From Kwoniella dejecticola CBS 10117 (Eukaryota > Basidiomycota > Tremellomycetes > Tremellales > Cryptococcaceae), in assembly GCF_000512565.2 (NCBI RefSeq), contig NC_089311.1, forward strand, positions 1,426,001-1,490,000: a DNA stretch of 64,000 bases, written 5' to 3'. Below are positions 23,793 to 33,958 of this stretch, in pieces; position 1 is the first letter of the stretch; each line of letters starts with the position of its first letter. The notes beneath the pieces were generated by a model that saw nothing but the letters and a program-made list of their open reading frames with translations, was not told the origin of the DNA and made no database searches. The translations under genes and the position numbers were made by a program.

Positions 23793-24841
23793 TTATGCAG
23801 ATTGTCGTTGTTGGCTGTGGAACTGTATAAAACAAGAAAATCCGGCATGGTCAGCTTATCTCGCCCTCAACCTCCGATTGTCGGTCGTTTACGACCTCGA
23901 CCGACAGCCAGGGTGCGACGAAGACAAATGAAGGTGAGAGATCAGATCAAAATGGAAATGGACTCACGATATCTTTCAACTGCGAGTTGGCTTCGTCGAA
24001 TTGCTTTTCGAGGTATTTGACCTATCAGAAGAGTTCGACAATGTCAACAGAATTGCAAGTTCTAAAGACTTCTTTCGCCTGCCTTAAAAGCACAGGAAAA
24101 CGCAAAGTGAGACATCGCGCTTGGGCTCCTCTCCAGGTCTAACTCGAACTCTCAAGCTCACCTTCTTGTTGAGGACCGACAAATCATCGTTCAGTTGTTT
24201 CTCCTGAGCGGAGTATTGACCATCTACTTCCTTTCGATCTTGCTGTATGAACCTGTTCGTATGTTCGTGTAGGAAAATGTAAATGAAGCATGCGATCAGC
24301 TCCTTGGCACAGCGCAAGCGACTAAGTCCAAGCCTAGGCCTATACACTGATTCATGATCCGTTCGTCCTGCAATTTCTCCAGCCCGCTGCGTAGCATATA
24401 CATGATACAAAATGGACACCACTCACATCTTACCGACGCCTTTGTACAACCCATCATGTTCTTTCGGTACATACCCCAGCTCTCGGACTGTCAAAGTCAG
24501 AATTTTCTTGTCTTTCTCCTTGGATTGGATCTGAGCTCGGACGATGGAAAGTTGTTTTTGGGATGTTATAGCCTGTCAAAGATAAACATGAGCTTAGTTA
24601 CATATTGTCTCGATAGATGAAGAAGGGCTGTTTAGTGTCAGGATAAGGAGGTTCGATGCCTATCGTCGACGTCTTTCGGGGTTTAGAGTGATACTGGATG
24701 CTTGACTTACCTGTTGTTGAATCTGAGTGAGGATCTACATATGCGATCAAACGCTTCTCTTTAGTTGACTTGTCTGGTGGGTCACGATTGGGATGAGACA
24801 GAACTCACCTTCCTCAGTGTATCGTCAGAGAGACCCGACAT
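23793..24841 (-). CDS. PFD1: Prefoldin subunit 1
   Basis: Beta-type subunit of the cytosolic prefoldin hexamer that passes actin and tubulin to the TRiC chaperonin. Six exons (24841-24809, 24734-24711, 24572-24427, 24252-24162, 24021-23968, 23822-23793) close to 125 residues. Visible are MSGLSDDTLRKILTQIQQQA, a first coiled coil (KQLSIVRAQIQSKEKDKKIL), the beta-hairpin TLTVRELGYV with YKGVGKMFIQQ, and a second coiled coil (LNDDLSVLNKKVKYLEKQF). The last coding exon (FHSQQRQSA, stop) was chosen because a CTGAC branch site and TTTTATACAG acceptor precede it. An alternative terminal exon further downstream is possible. It is divergent from the KIN17-like gene across 283 bp. Confidence 0.85.
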
Positions 24842-25124
24842 TTTCGCTGCCTTGCTTGCTTAGCCTGTTCGACGAGGAAGATGCCCAGTTGAACTTGTAG
24901 ACGATACCATAGCTGCAATTGATCCTTCGCGCACGAGTAGATGGTAGCATGCACCAAACGACGCACTCGTTTCCGTCGGCACGAACCAACTGGGATTTGA
25001 TTCCGTCGTGAAAATGCTCAATTGCCACCCAAGACTAACATTTACTCCTTTTTCCTGTTTCTTGCAGACTTCAGTCATCTTCTACCGCCCAAGCAAAGCT
25101 AAAGTCATCGATACACACAGCAAG
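24842..25124. promoter_or_regulatory. Short divergent promoter between prefoldin 1 and KIN17-like genes
   Basis: 283 bp separates two opposite start codons, so the genes must share core promoter space. No clear TATA box is present. Confidence 0.6.
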
Positions 25125-26508
25125 ATGGGCAAAGCAGAAGCTGGGTCCGCTAAAGCTATAGGAAACGCCATCAAGGCGAAAGGTGAGCATAAATTAAGCA
25201 AATTGTGGTTTCATATTGTTCTTCCCATATTCTCCTCAAGCGTCTACTTGATTAAATTGGTCTATTTTTATACATGCGCTGACTATGCTCCACACTTGCA
25301 GGTCTTGGAAGGCTGAGATGGTACTGTCAAGTATGTGAGAAGCAGTGTCGTGATGAGAACGGTTTTCAGGTGAGCAAGCGTCTTGCCCCACTCACCTCTT
25401 CACTTTTGGTTTTGAGCAAGCAATTTGAGGGATGAAGTAATAAATGAGAGAAATCACGAGCTTTGACTGACTGGCTGATCGACCCAGGCACACACTCGAT
25501 CCGAACCGCATATGCGGAAGATCCTCCTCCTTGGACCCAAAGCGAACTCAGCTATATCAGACTTCTCGAACCAATTCCAATCCGAGTTCTTGCTACTACT
25601 TCGTACGCGGCATCAGACGAATAGGGTCAGGGCGAATGTGGTGTACAACGAATACATCCAGGATAAACACCATATACACATGAATTCTACTCACTGGGTA
25701 ACGCTCTCGGGATTTATATCGTCCTTGGGTAAAGCGGGGATCGTGCATGTGGACGAGGATGAGAAGGGGTTATGGATTACTTGGGTCGATACGAGGCCGG
25801 AGACTCTGGCTAGACAGGTGAGCTTGACTTTGAAGACCGTCACCACTCGCCCAGCATATCTGCGGGATGGAAGGAAATACGCAGGGCTTCCTCCTACCTG
25901 CATATAACACATATAGTCGAGGAATAACGCTGACGTGAGTATGGCGACGATCATAGGCAGCCGCACAGAAGAAGGAACGGTCGACGATGGACGGCGAAGA
26001 GAGGGAACGTAAGATGTTAGCTGAGCAGATCGAACGTGCCAAAACGCAACAAACCACCGCTGAAGAATCAAAGGGTTTAGAAAAGAAAGAAGGGGAGAAA
26101 ATCACTTTAAATCTGTTCGGTGCATCTCCGAGTCCGGCGCAAGCGCAGGACGGAAAGAGCGGTAGCAACGGAGAAGATACGACTACAGCGTCAAATGGGA
26201 TTAACTGTACGAACAGTACAGCTCAAAGTGTAGTCGAAGAACCCAAAAAATCAAGTTTCGGTACATTCTCGACGGCGGCAAGTAAACCGATAACGACAAA
26301 TCCGCTGAAAAGACCAGCACCAATGAACGTGTTCAAGTCTGCCAAAACACCTAAGACCTCGCGAGACGATGAAGAGAGTACGAATGGCGGTGGAAAGAAG
26401 TTCATGAGTGAGGCGGAACGGTTAATGAAAGAGGATCAAGCTAGGAAAAGTAGACAGCCTCAGTCTCAGGGATATAGGGGTATGGGCCCGACGAGGGGAG
26501 GAAGGTGA
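25125..26508 (+). CDS. KIN17-like zinc-finger DNA/RNA-binding protein
   Basis: KIN17 (yeast Rts2) proteins are nuclear factors linked to replication, repair and splicing. Four exons (25125-25182, 25302-25369, 25488-25817, 25957-26508) close to 335 residues. The start MGKAEAGSAKAIGNAIKAKG matches the family opening. A C2H2 finger follows: CQVCEKQCRDENGFQAH, then RSEPHMRK. The winged-helix region shows FLLLLRTRHQTNRVRANVVY, HMNSTHWVTLSGFISSLG and GLWITWVDTRPETLARQ. The rest is a charged helix (ERERKMLAEQIERA) and a Ser/Thr/Asn-rich tail ending RGMGPTRGGR. The C-terminal KOW/SH3 module of animal KIN17 is absent, as is usual for the short fungal forms. Secure. Confidence 0.92.
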
Positions 26509-26925
26509 AATGTGGTGACTGTCAAGCGGTATCATACTCCTGCACCTGCTACATATGTAATTGCATGAGGTGATAAGGTCAATTGGGGAGATGTAGAAGA
26601 TTCTGGCTTCCTAGTCACTGTTGTAGCTCGTTGTATTTATGCATTTTAAGTGTTCTTGATGCCATGTCGAGGATGAAACATGGCCTTTTTCGGCAACGAG
26701 GATAACCGGCCGGAGGACGGATGATCATGACAACGACCAAAACACGCCTGTCAGCGATCAAATCATGATCACTTCGATCGATCCCTTCTTCACTTGTTAA
26801 CCGCTGCGTTACACATATCCCCTCCATAAATCAGGAGATATCTTAACAAAAGGCTCGCTAAGTAACGACGAGATTCGCACGCTCAGCATCGCTGAGGTTT
26901 CCGGTTCGAATACCGCAGTTTCGCC
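26509..26925. other. Intergenic, 417 nt
   Basis: 3' flank of the KIN17-like gene and promoter of the Lon gene. A small hairpin (CTCAGC at 26882-26887, GCTGAG at 26891-26896) followed by GGTTCGAA lies just before the Lon ATG. See the rejected items. Confidence 0.55.
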
Positions 26926-29900
26926 ATGACAACACCTCTCTTACCCTCTTCGCTCCCGCTCATACCCCTTCGTCCACCCCAAGTACTCTTCCCACACTTA
27001 CGAGCTTCTATACCACTCTCATCTACTCAGCTCGCTCTGGTGCTGGATGCCGTGCAATCCAACTTGGGTGGCAAAGGCGGGAATGGCGAAAGAGGTATAG
27101 TCGGGGTCGTGCCTGTCGCTGATCATGATCGGAGGGTAGGAAGATGGGGATGCGGTGAGTCCATCTTGGCTTTATTGGCTGTGCTTCTGATGCTTCCGCA
27201 ATCTTGATAGTACCTTGCACAGATCGCAAGGTCTTGCTTGACAGGCTCAGCTGATGGTTCATGTTCCACGGACAGCTGCTAGGATCAAGAGTATCCAAAA
27301 GAGCTCGGACGAGGATGATTCGTATATCCTGCTTGCCGAGGGATTGGTGAGTGTTCCATATCACTCCTCCAAGCGAGATGCCATCATTGGATCCCCCTAT
27401 TCCAGGCTTCCCCTGCTCATTGACGCTCTGCACATAGACTCGCATCAGACTACCTCGATCTCTTCCTCCCGTCTTATCGATCCTTCCCTCGATCCCTCTC
27501 CCAACTTCACCCTATTCACTTGCGATCCCTGCGACGATCCCCTCCACCACGGATCTCTTACCTCTCGCACTGCGGCTTCTGCCTGAACAATTGCATTCAA
27601 GAGTGACCGCTCTTCCAGCTAGCCTGCTGGCCGATATCCTGGTCACCATTCTGGGCGTGGAATGGGACTTGAAAGTCGAGCTGTTAGGTATACCCGACAT
27701 CGAAGCGCGTTGCACACGAGTGAAGGAGATCTTACTTGACTTACTCAATAATCGGGGTATCAAAAGCTCAGAAGGCAGTATCGATCAAAAACAAGAAAAC
27801 CCTTTGAAATCAAACGCCTTGATACTCCGACCTAAACAACCATTGACCTTGTCGTCATCATCGCGAACTCCTAAATCGACTGCAGATCCTTCAAAGTTTG
27901 GAGACACCGTACCGGAGGACCTGAAACCTTTGTTCGAGCTATATCAAAGCCGATCTTCTGAATTGTCCAAGAACGCAATCGAGACCGTAGATAGGGAATT
28001 GAAGAGGCTCTGTAAAATACCTCCTCAGTCTGCTGAATACGGCGTGGCAAGAACGTATATCGAGTGGATTCTCGCTTTGCCTTTCAAGAGGGTAAGTGAG
28101 AACTACGAGATAAATCTCAAACAAGCGAGAAAAAGGCTGGACGAGGATCACGAGGGTCTAGAAAAAGTCAAGAAGAGGGTTGTGGAGTATCTGGCAGTCT
28201 ACAGGTAAGCTGACTCAGTTGGATCGCCTTGATGTATTCACTTACAGTAGCTGATGTCTGGCGAATAGATTGAAACGGCAGCTTTTCCTCGAATCTCAGG
28301 AAAAGAAGAAACTCCTCAATAGCCCGACTGCCGCCGAAGACGGAAAACCCAAATCGGCAGAAAAGCTTGACGAGGAAGTTGAAAACAATCTGCTGCAGCT
28401 CATACCTGCATCTGAGAGGCAAAATGCCCAACCGACCGAAGGTCACACGAATAATAAGAATGATGATGAGCCGCCCACGGATGTGTATAGGGATAAAGGT
28501 CCTATCCTTCTTCTTGTAGGACCTCCAGGAGTAGGCAAAACGTAAGTCTGGTCTGTCTGTATTTATGCGTTGTATAGGCTTGATCTGCCGCTCACGCAGC
28601 TGATGATACATGTACACCTCGATAGCTCGATAGCCAAATCTTTGGCCGATTCCCTGGGAAGGAAGTTTCATCGTATATCGCTCGGGGGAGTGAGGGATGA
28701 GGCTGAGATCAGGGGACATCGAAGAACGTGAGTTCAGCTATTGCCTGCTGCTTCGGTCTCTGAACACCCGATCATGTGCTTTCATAGGTATGTCGGTGCT
28801 TTACCTGGTTTACTCGTACAAGCCATGCGCAAAGTGCGAGTATCGAATCCGCTTATTTTACTGGACGAGCTGGATAAAGGTGCGTTTGTGATTCGAGGCG
28901 AAAGGCTGAATGGGGTATTGGTACTGATCAGAATTTCACAGTGGGCCATGGAGGGTTTCATGGCGATCCGTCCGCTGCGTTGCTTGAAGCTTTAGACCCG
29001 GCTCAAAACTGGAATTTCCATGATCAGTAAGCCTGTCCAAACCGTGCAACGCGGAGCCCTTAATGCCCAGACTGAATATGCTTATTTCACAGTTATCTGG
29101 GCGATGTCCCGATCGACCTGTCTCAAGTCTTGTTCATAGCGACAGCAAATCAGCTTGACTCGATCTCTTGGCCACTCCTTGACAGATGCGAAGTGATCGA
29201 ATGCTCAGGATATATCACACCCGAGAAAGTAGCCATTGCCAAGAAGTTTCTGTTACCGAAGCAGATCAAGGAATGTGGTTTGGACAGTTCCCAGATTCAA
29301 GTGGATGAGGGTGTATTAGAGAAACTTGTTGTCGATTACACTAGGGAGGTGTGTCAGCTCTGACTGTGAAACCAGTTCAAGTCGTGCAGATTCCCCTCAG
29401 CGCTGATCTACGTGTGGTATCAAGGCCGGTGTGAGGAATCTGGAGAGACAGATCGGCAAGTTGTGCAGAAGCAAAGCTGTTGAGTACTCAATATCGAGAG
29501 AGCCCAACGAATCAACGATATCGAGAGAAGCGTATGAGCCGACTATCGCATCGAGCGACATTGAGAGGATACTGGGTGTGTCGCATCATAGTAGAGAAAG
29601 GCCTGAATCGGATGTCAGACCTGGTGTTGTCAAGTAAGCTTTTCTCGAACTTTCTTTTCCCGCTTTGCTGACACAACATGTGTATAGTGGATTGTCATAT
29701 AGCGGTTCTGGGAATGGTAACCTGCTTATCATCGAGACTCTGCTTGTACCCGGTGGTTCTGGTAGGCTGGTCACTACCGGCAGATTGGGAGAAGTGTTCA
29801 GAGAGAGTATCGAGCTCTGTTTGACATGGGTGAGTGCGCTTTTTGAGGTTGGTTCGCTATTTTTTGCTCACGTAATGAGCATGCTAGGTCAAATCCCGCT

Positions 29901-30613
29901 CATTGAGCTTAGGAATCACTAATACACCAAGCGAAAATCCGTTGAAAGGGTATAATGTACATGTAAGTGAGATGTGATTTTCATCCCGATGACATAGGCT
30001 TTAGCTGATCCTTTTTGTTATTGATGGCGGGCACAGTATCATATACCGGAAGGAGCTATACGGAAAGACGGACCAAGCGCAGGCATCGCCACGGTCCTTG
30101 CGTTTGTCAGTCTCCTTACGGGGAGACCTGTCAGTAGTGAGATAGCGATGACAGGCGAGATGTCTTTGAGGGGATCATGGTCAGTCAATTCAGCTATCAT
30201 TGGAGCTATGACGCGCAAGGTCAAGTACATGCGCAGGAGCAGAAGCTGATCTTTGTTTGTTCGATGCGATGCAGTCTCAGAATCGGAGGAGTCAAAGAGA
30301 AAGTCATCGGTGCACATAGGGCTGGAGTGAAAAAGTGAGTTCATCTCTTTCCTTGCTTGAGACTCGTATCCCTTGGCCTCGCTTGTGCAACGGTGATGAT
30401 GCAAGCAGAGGAGCTAATGTAAGTGATATTGATAGGATCATCTTACCACGGACCAATCGCCCTGATGTCATGGCAGACGTACCGGAATTGGTGAAGAAGG
30501 ACATCGAGTTCGTATTCGTTGATAAGATTGAACAGGCGATTGAGGAGGTATGGGGCAAGGAGATCTGGGCAGGAGGGGAGGGGGCGTCCGCGAAAGTTGA
30601 TGCGCGATTGTAA
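26926..30613 (+). CDS. Lon protease homolog 2, peroxisomal
   Basis: ATP-dependent Ser/Lys protease for matrix protein quality control. Fourteen exons (26926-27154, 27276-27346, 27438-28204, 28269-28541, 28626-28727, 28788-28879, 28942-29026, 29093-29348, 29425-29633, 29688-29829, 29888-29962, 30037-30179, 30275-30334, 30436-30613) close exactly to 893 residues. In order: Lon N-domain (SSLPLIPLRPPQVLFPHLRA); AAA+ core with Walker A GPPGVGKT near residue 446, Walker B PLILLDELDK and IATANQLDSI; protease domain with catalytic Ser in KDGPSAGIA (about residue 781) and Lys in GGVKEKVIGAHRAG (about 822-824, the normal ~43-residue spacing). No mitochondrial presequence is visible. The protein ends in ARL, fitting the [SA][KR]L peroxisomal PTS1 pattern, which separates it from mitochondrial Pim1. 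One donor is GTCAGT. Confidence 0.93.
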
Positions 30614-30918
30614 TTAGCGATGTTATTGTCGTTGTAACGTTGCTGCCAATGTTCGTGTTTGTGTGATCAGAACGATCACTTGAGTCTTGAGTCTCTATCA
30701 TTGTATATGCATATACCATATGGATGGAAACCCCGAGCGAAACACTAACACTACGCGTCCACCTAAATAAGAAGTGCAGGTCTCGCCTATGTACATCATC
30801 CTCCCATACAAATTCCAAATTCCAAATTCCAAGATATCAAGCCATTAGCCTTTATTGCGCTGTTCCTCGATCAGTTGCTCCGTTCCGATTTTGAAAACAG
30901 CGCAGTGTGGGGAGTGTC
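30614..30918. other. Convergent 3' region, 305 nt
   Basis: Between the Lon and MFS gene ends. It contains the doublet CAAATTCCAAATTCCAAATTC near 30808-30830. No gene. Confidence 0.6.
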
Positions 30919-33135
30919 TTAATAAGAATACCTGAAATGAGGATTCTGGATATCGGTCATATCATTCTCCCCATTGATCTTACCCAATCTCTCCATCTCT
31001 TCGTCGCTCAATCCTGAGGCAGCGGCCTCGCGGTCCCTCTTGGCGTTGATGTAGATGTAGTAGAATCGTAGGATGAAGATGACTACGAAGGTCAGGCCGA
31101 AACAGATGGCACTGGCGATTAGACCTGGTCTGTACAATGGTGCGTCCTTGGCTTGGTACTGCAGATCGAAAGATAGATCAGTCAGCCTTCGTCCGACACC
31201 CCTGACCCCTGACAGAACGCAATAGAGCTTGCAACAATGAAGAAGATGGGATGCTTACAAGTTGAGATCCGACGATGTTTCCTGCGCAGTATCCTACGAA
31301 TGACATTGTCGAAGCCACAGACTTCTTGGTTCGGCCTGATGAGAAGAAGCAATCAATGACTCATTCCGTACTGATGTTGCGAGGTAATCGATCTTGGAAG
31401 ATGATGAGGGGAAGAGGTAGAGGGTATACAGTATGACTTTTCACTCACCTGCAACGTTCGAAGGCAACATACTCCAGCCCATGAACACCGCCGTCGAGTA
31501 AATCGACATGCACAAAAGTCCTCCCCACTTCTTCCATCTGTACGCATGCTCCTGCGGAAGCAGGGCAGCAACTAGCAATCCCGCACATCCAGCAATCATC
31601 GAGAACGCCATGTAATACGTCCTGGTATTCTTATACTTGCTCGCCAAATATCCAGAGAGGACATTGAAGGAGCCGCCCATAGCTCCTCCAGGCATATTCA
31701 GGAGGATGACTTGCAGTGAAGTAAACCCGAAGGACTTGGTAACGATTCCACCGAAGATACCGTACCCGCCATTGGGGACGTCGGCGAGGAAGGAGATGAG
31801 GAAGTAACAGTATATCTGGGGATCGAGGAAAGCTTCTTTGACTTGAGACCATTTCCATTCCGATTGACCGCCGCCCCCACTTTGGTTAGAGACGATTCGC
31901 GCGACAGCTTGTTTCTTCTGTTCGGGGGACAACCATCTGACTTCTTCAGGGGTACCGATGAAGAAGAATAAGACGATAGCCCAAGCAGAGGTCATACCTC
32001 CAAGGAAAAGGTTGATACTTCGCCAAGCGGCGATTCCACCGTGTTTGAGCGATGCGCTGCCGATTCCATAGGTGACTAGACCGGTGAAGACTAAATTCGA
32101 AAAAAGCGGAGCAGTATCAGCTGAAGCTTTACTTGTAGTGGATAGAGTATAAGTGATTATGCAGTACGTCAGGGAACTTGAACGCACTAGCGAAGAAACC
32201 GTTCTGGGCCATCCAGATCATCGAGCGCATACCGTGTTCTTCTCTTTTGTACCACGAGGCAACAATCATGAGGAATCCGGGAGAGATACAGGATCTACAA
32301 GTGGATGAGTACAGCTGCCTCAGTAACTTGCTCATCGAGGATGTAGCAATTCGGTCTCTCTCTGGTGACTCACTCGAAACCACCGATAAGGGTTCGGAGA
32401 ATCATGAGACCCGCCCAATTATGACAGACTGCAATAAGCATGACGAGGCCACCCCAGATGAAGACAGCGATAGCGAGGAATCGACCCAATCGGACTTTCT
32501 GCATGACATAGTTCATCGGTCCTTCGCTGTTGTAGAAGTATGATCAGCTCAATTCTCCAGTTTACACGATAGCCGGGCCGAATCGAATGTTGGTATATCG
32601 AAATGCGTAACTCACAAGACTAAATAAGAGAGGTAGAAGATAGTTGACAGCCAAGCAGTTTGTTGGCTATCATATCACAGTCAGCGAAGTGTCTCGGCAT
32701 CCACTGTGTCTGGTCGACATTGTTTCAACACTTAAAGCAGATCTGACTGACCCGTGAAGATGGGTATCGTCCGCAATACCGAAAAGGGTCGAGTTCGAGA
32801 TAGATTGTTTATCGGCATATTGGATACCGCTGCACCAATCTGTTAGTGACTTCGCTCGTTGCGCGATGAGACGCTACGTACTAGGTCATAGCCATGACTA
32901 ATGGATCTGGGTCAGCATACTTTCTGCACATTTTTCGTGTAGAAGGATCACACATACGCGGCATGAGATACCAATCGATTCGCTTCAGGAGCGCCTTGTT
33001 CTCCTGTTCGGTGAACTCCTTTTCGGCATCAACAGCAGTCGCATCGAGGAGGTTGGGTTCTGGACCTTTTTCATCGCCATGGATGGTATCGGGTTCGACG
33101 TATACTTGATCGCCTGTCTTGGGTAAGGCTGCCAT
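30919..33135 (-). CDS. MFS transporter, anion:cation symporter (Dal5/Tna1-like) family
   Basis: Plasma-membrane uptake protein of the ACS branch of the major facilitator superfamily; fungal relatives carry allantoate, nicotinate, pantothenate and other organic acids. It opens at MAALPKTGDQVYVEPDTIHG with a charged cytosolic N-terminus (ENKALLKRIDWYLMPLMAMT after joining exons at the 33-kb end), then YGIQYADKQSISNSTLFGIA, QTAWLSTIFYLSYL, GPMNYVMQKVRLGRFLA, PGFLMIVASWYKREEHGMR, GMTSAWAIVLFFFIGTPEEV, PNGGYGIFGGIVTKSFGFTS and IASAICFGLTFVVIFILRFY. At least nine exons, some very short (the exon near 32884-32899 is about 16 nt). It is divergent from the GH3 gene. The substrate cannot be read from sequence; a sugar-linked anion is suggested only by the neighbours. 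Confidence 0.85.
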
Positions 33136-33958
33136 CGTGCTGGATGTACTGCTTGACCTGAATCAATGTTAGAGTTGATTGAAACGGAGATTCAAGATAC
33201 TGAAGAGTTGTGACTAGTCTTCCGGTCTTTATACCTGAATTTCGACTATGGGGTAATTTGATTTCATGGTGCTCCGGCACGGTTTCCCGAATGAAAAGTC
33301 AGTATTTCAGTATGGTCACCCGACGAAGAGTGAAACCCAAGATCGGCTGTTCTCCGATGAGGTGATAGGGTAAGAAGATGGAGAAACAGAAGAGAACATT
33401 GAAGTGAAGTAGAGCAGCAAAAGAAGAATACAAGCATGGAGGAGAAATGGCCAGAGAATCCGAAGGCGCAAGACCCCGGTCGCGTATTCCGACAAGTGAC
33501 GCCTCCAAAGATAACGTTTTCGGAATATGGGCGATGGTTACCATAATATCGGCAAACAAGCCCAGGCGGTATTACCGTTCATTCAGAACACATATCTTCC
33601 TTCTACTCCGGCAGCCGTGCCCGGGTCCTTTGGCAACTGTTCTTCTGCTCGGGAACAACAGTACTGTCCTATCGCTAGGCCAGGGCCAGTCGGAATGTAA
33701 GCGATACTTGGCAGGTTCCAGCAAGCCGATCGAGCGGAATGGCTCGACCCAAAGCTCAATTTAGCCGGTACGAGCGACATACATCCGGCTCAGATACCTC
33801 TTCTCCCAAACGGAGATCCACAAAAGCTGAGCAGAAGTTGGGCGATCCATCACCACGACTTCAAAGCTGCCTGAGTACTCGCACATGACTGATCGTTCGT
33901 TCTCATTGTGTATACACCTCAAGAGCAGAACATCGACAGCAGGAAATCAATCACGAAG
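33136..33958. promoter_or_regulatory. Divergent promoter of the MFS transporter and GH3 genes
   Basis: 823 bp between opposite starts. It is enriched in inverted CGG/CCG pairs: 33344-33356 (7-nt spacer), 33477-33491 (9-nt spacer) and 33567-33577 (5-nt spacer). Such pairs are typical binding sites for Zn2Cys6 dimers, and a Zn2Cys6 gene lies just beyond GH3. Confidence 0.55.
33567..33577. promoter_or_regulatory. CGG-N5-CCG palindrome
   Basis: CGGTATTACCG is an everted/inverted CGG pair with a near-symmetrical AT spacer, about 380 nt from the GH3 ATG and 430 nt from the transporter ATG. Candidate binuclear zinc-cluster site. Confidence 0.45.

Noticed and set aside
26855..26925. tRNA-like 3' half (hairpin CTCAGC/GCTGAG followed by GGTTCGAA) before the Lon ATG
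   Set aside because: A variable-arm-like hairpin and B-box-like sequence are present, but no matching acceptor stem, D-arm or anticodon arm can be folded upstream, and the T-stem does not pair properly.
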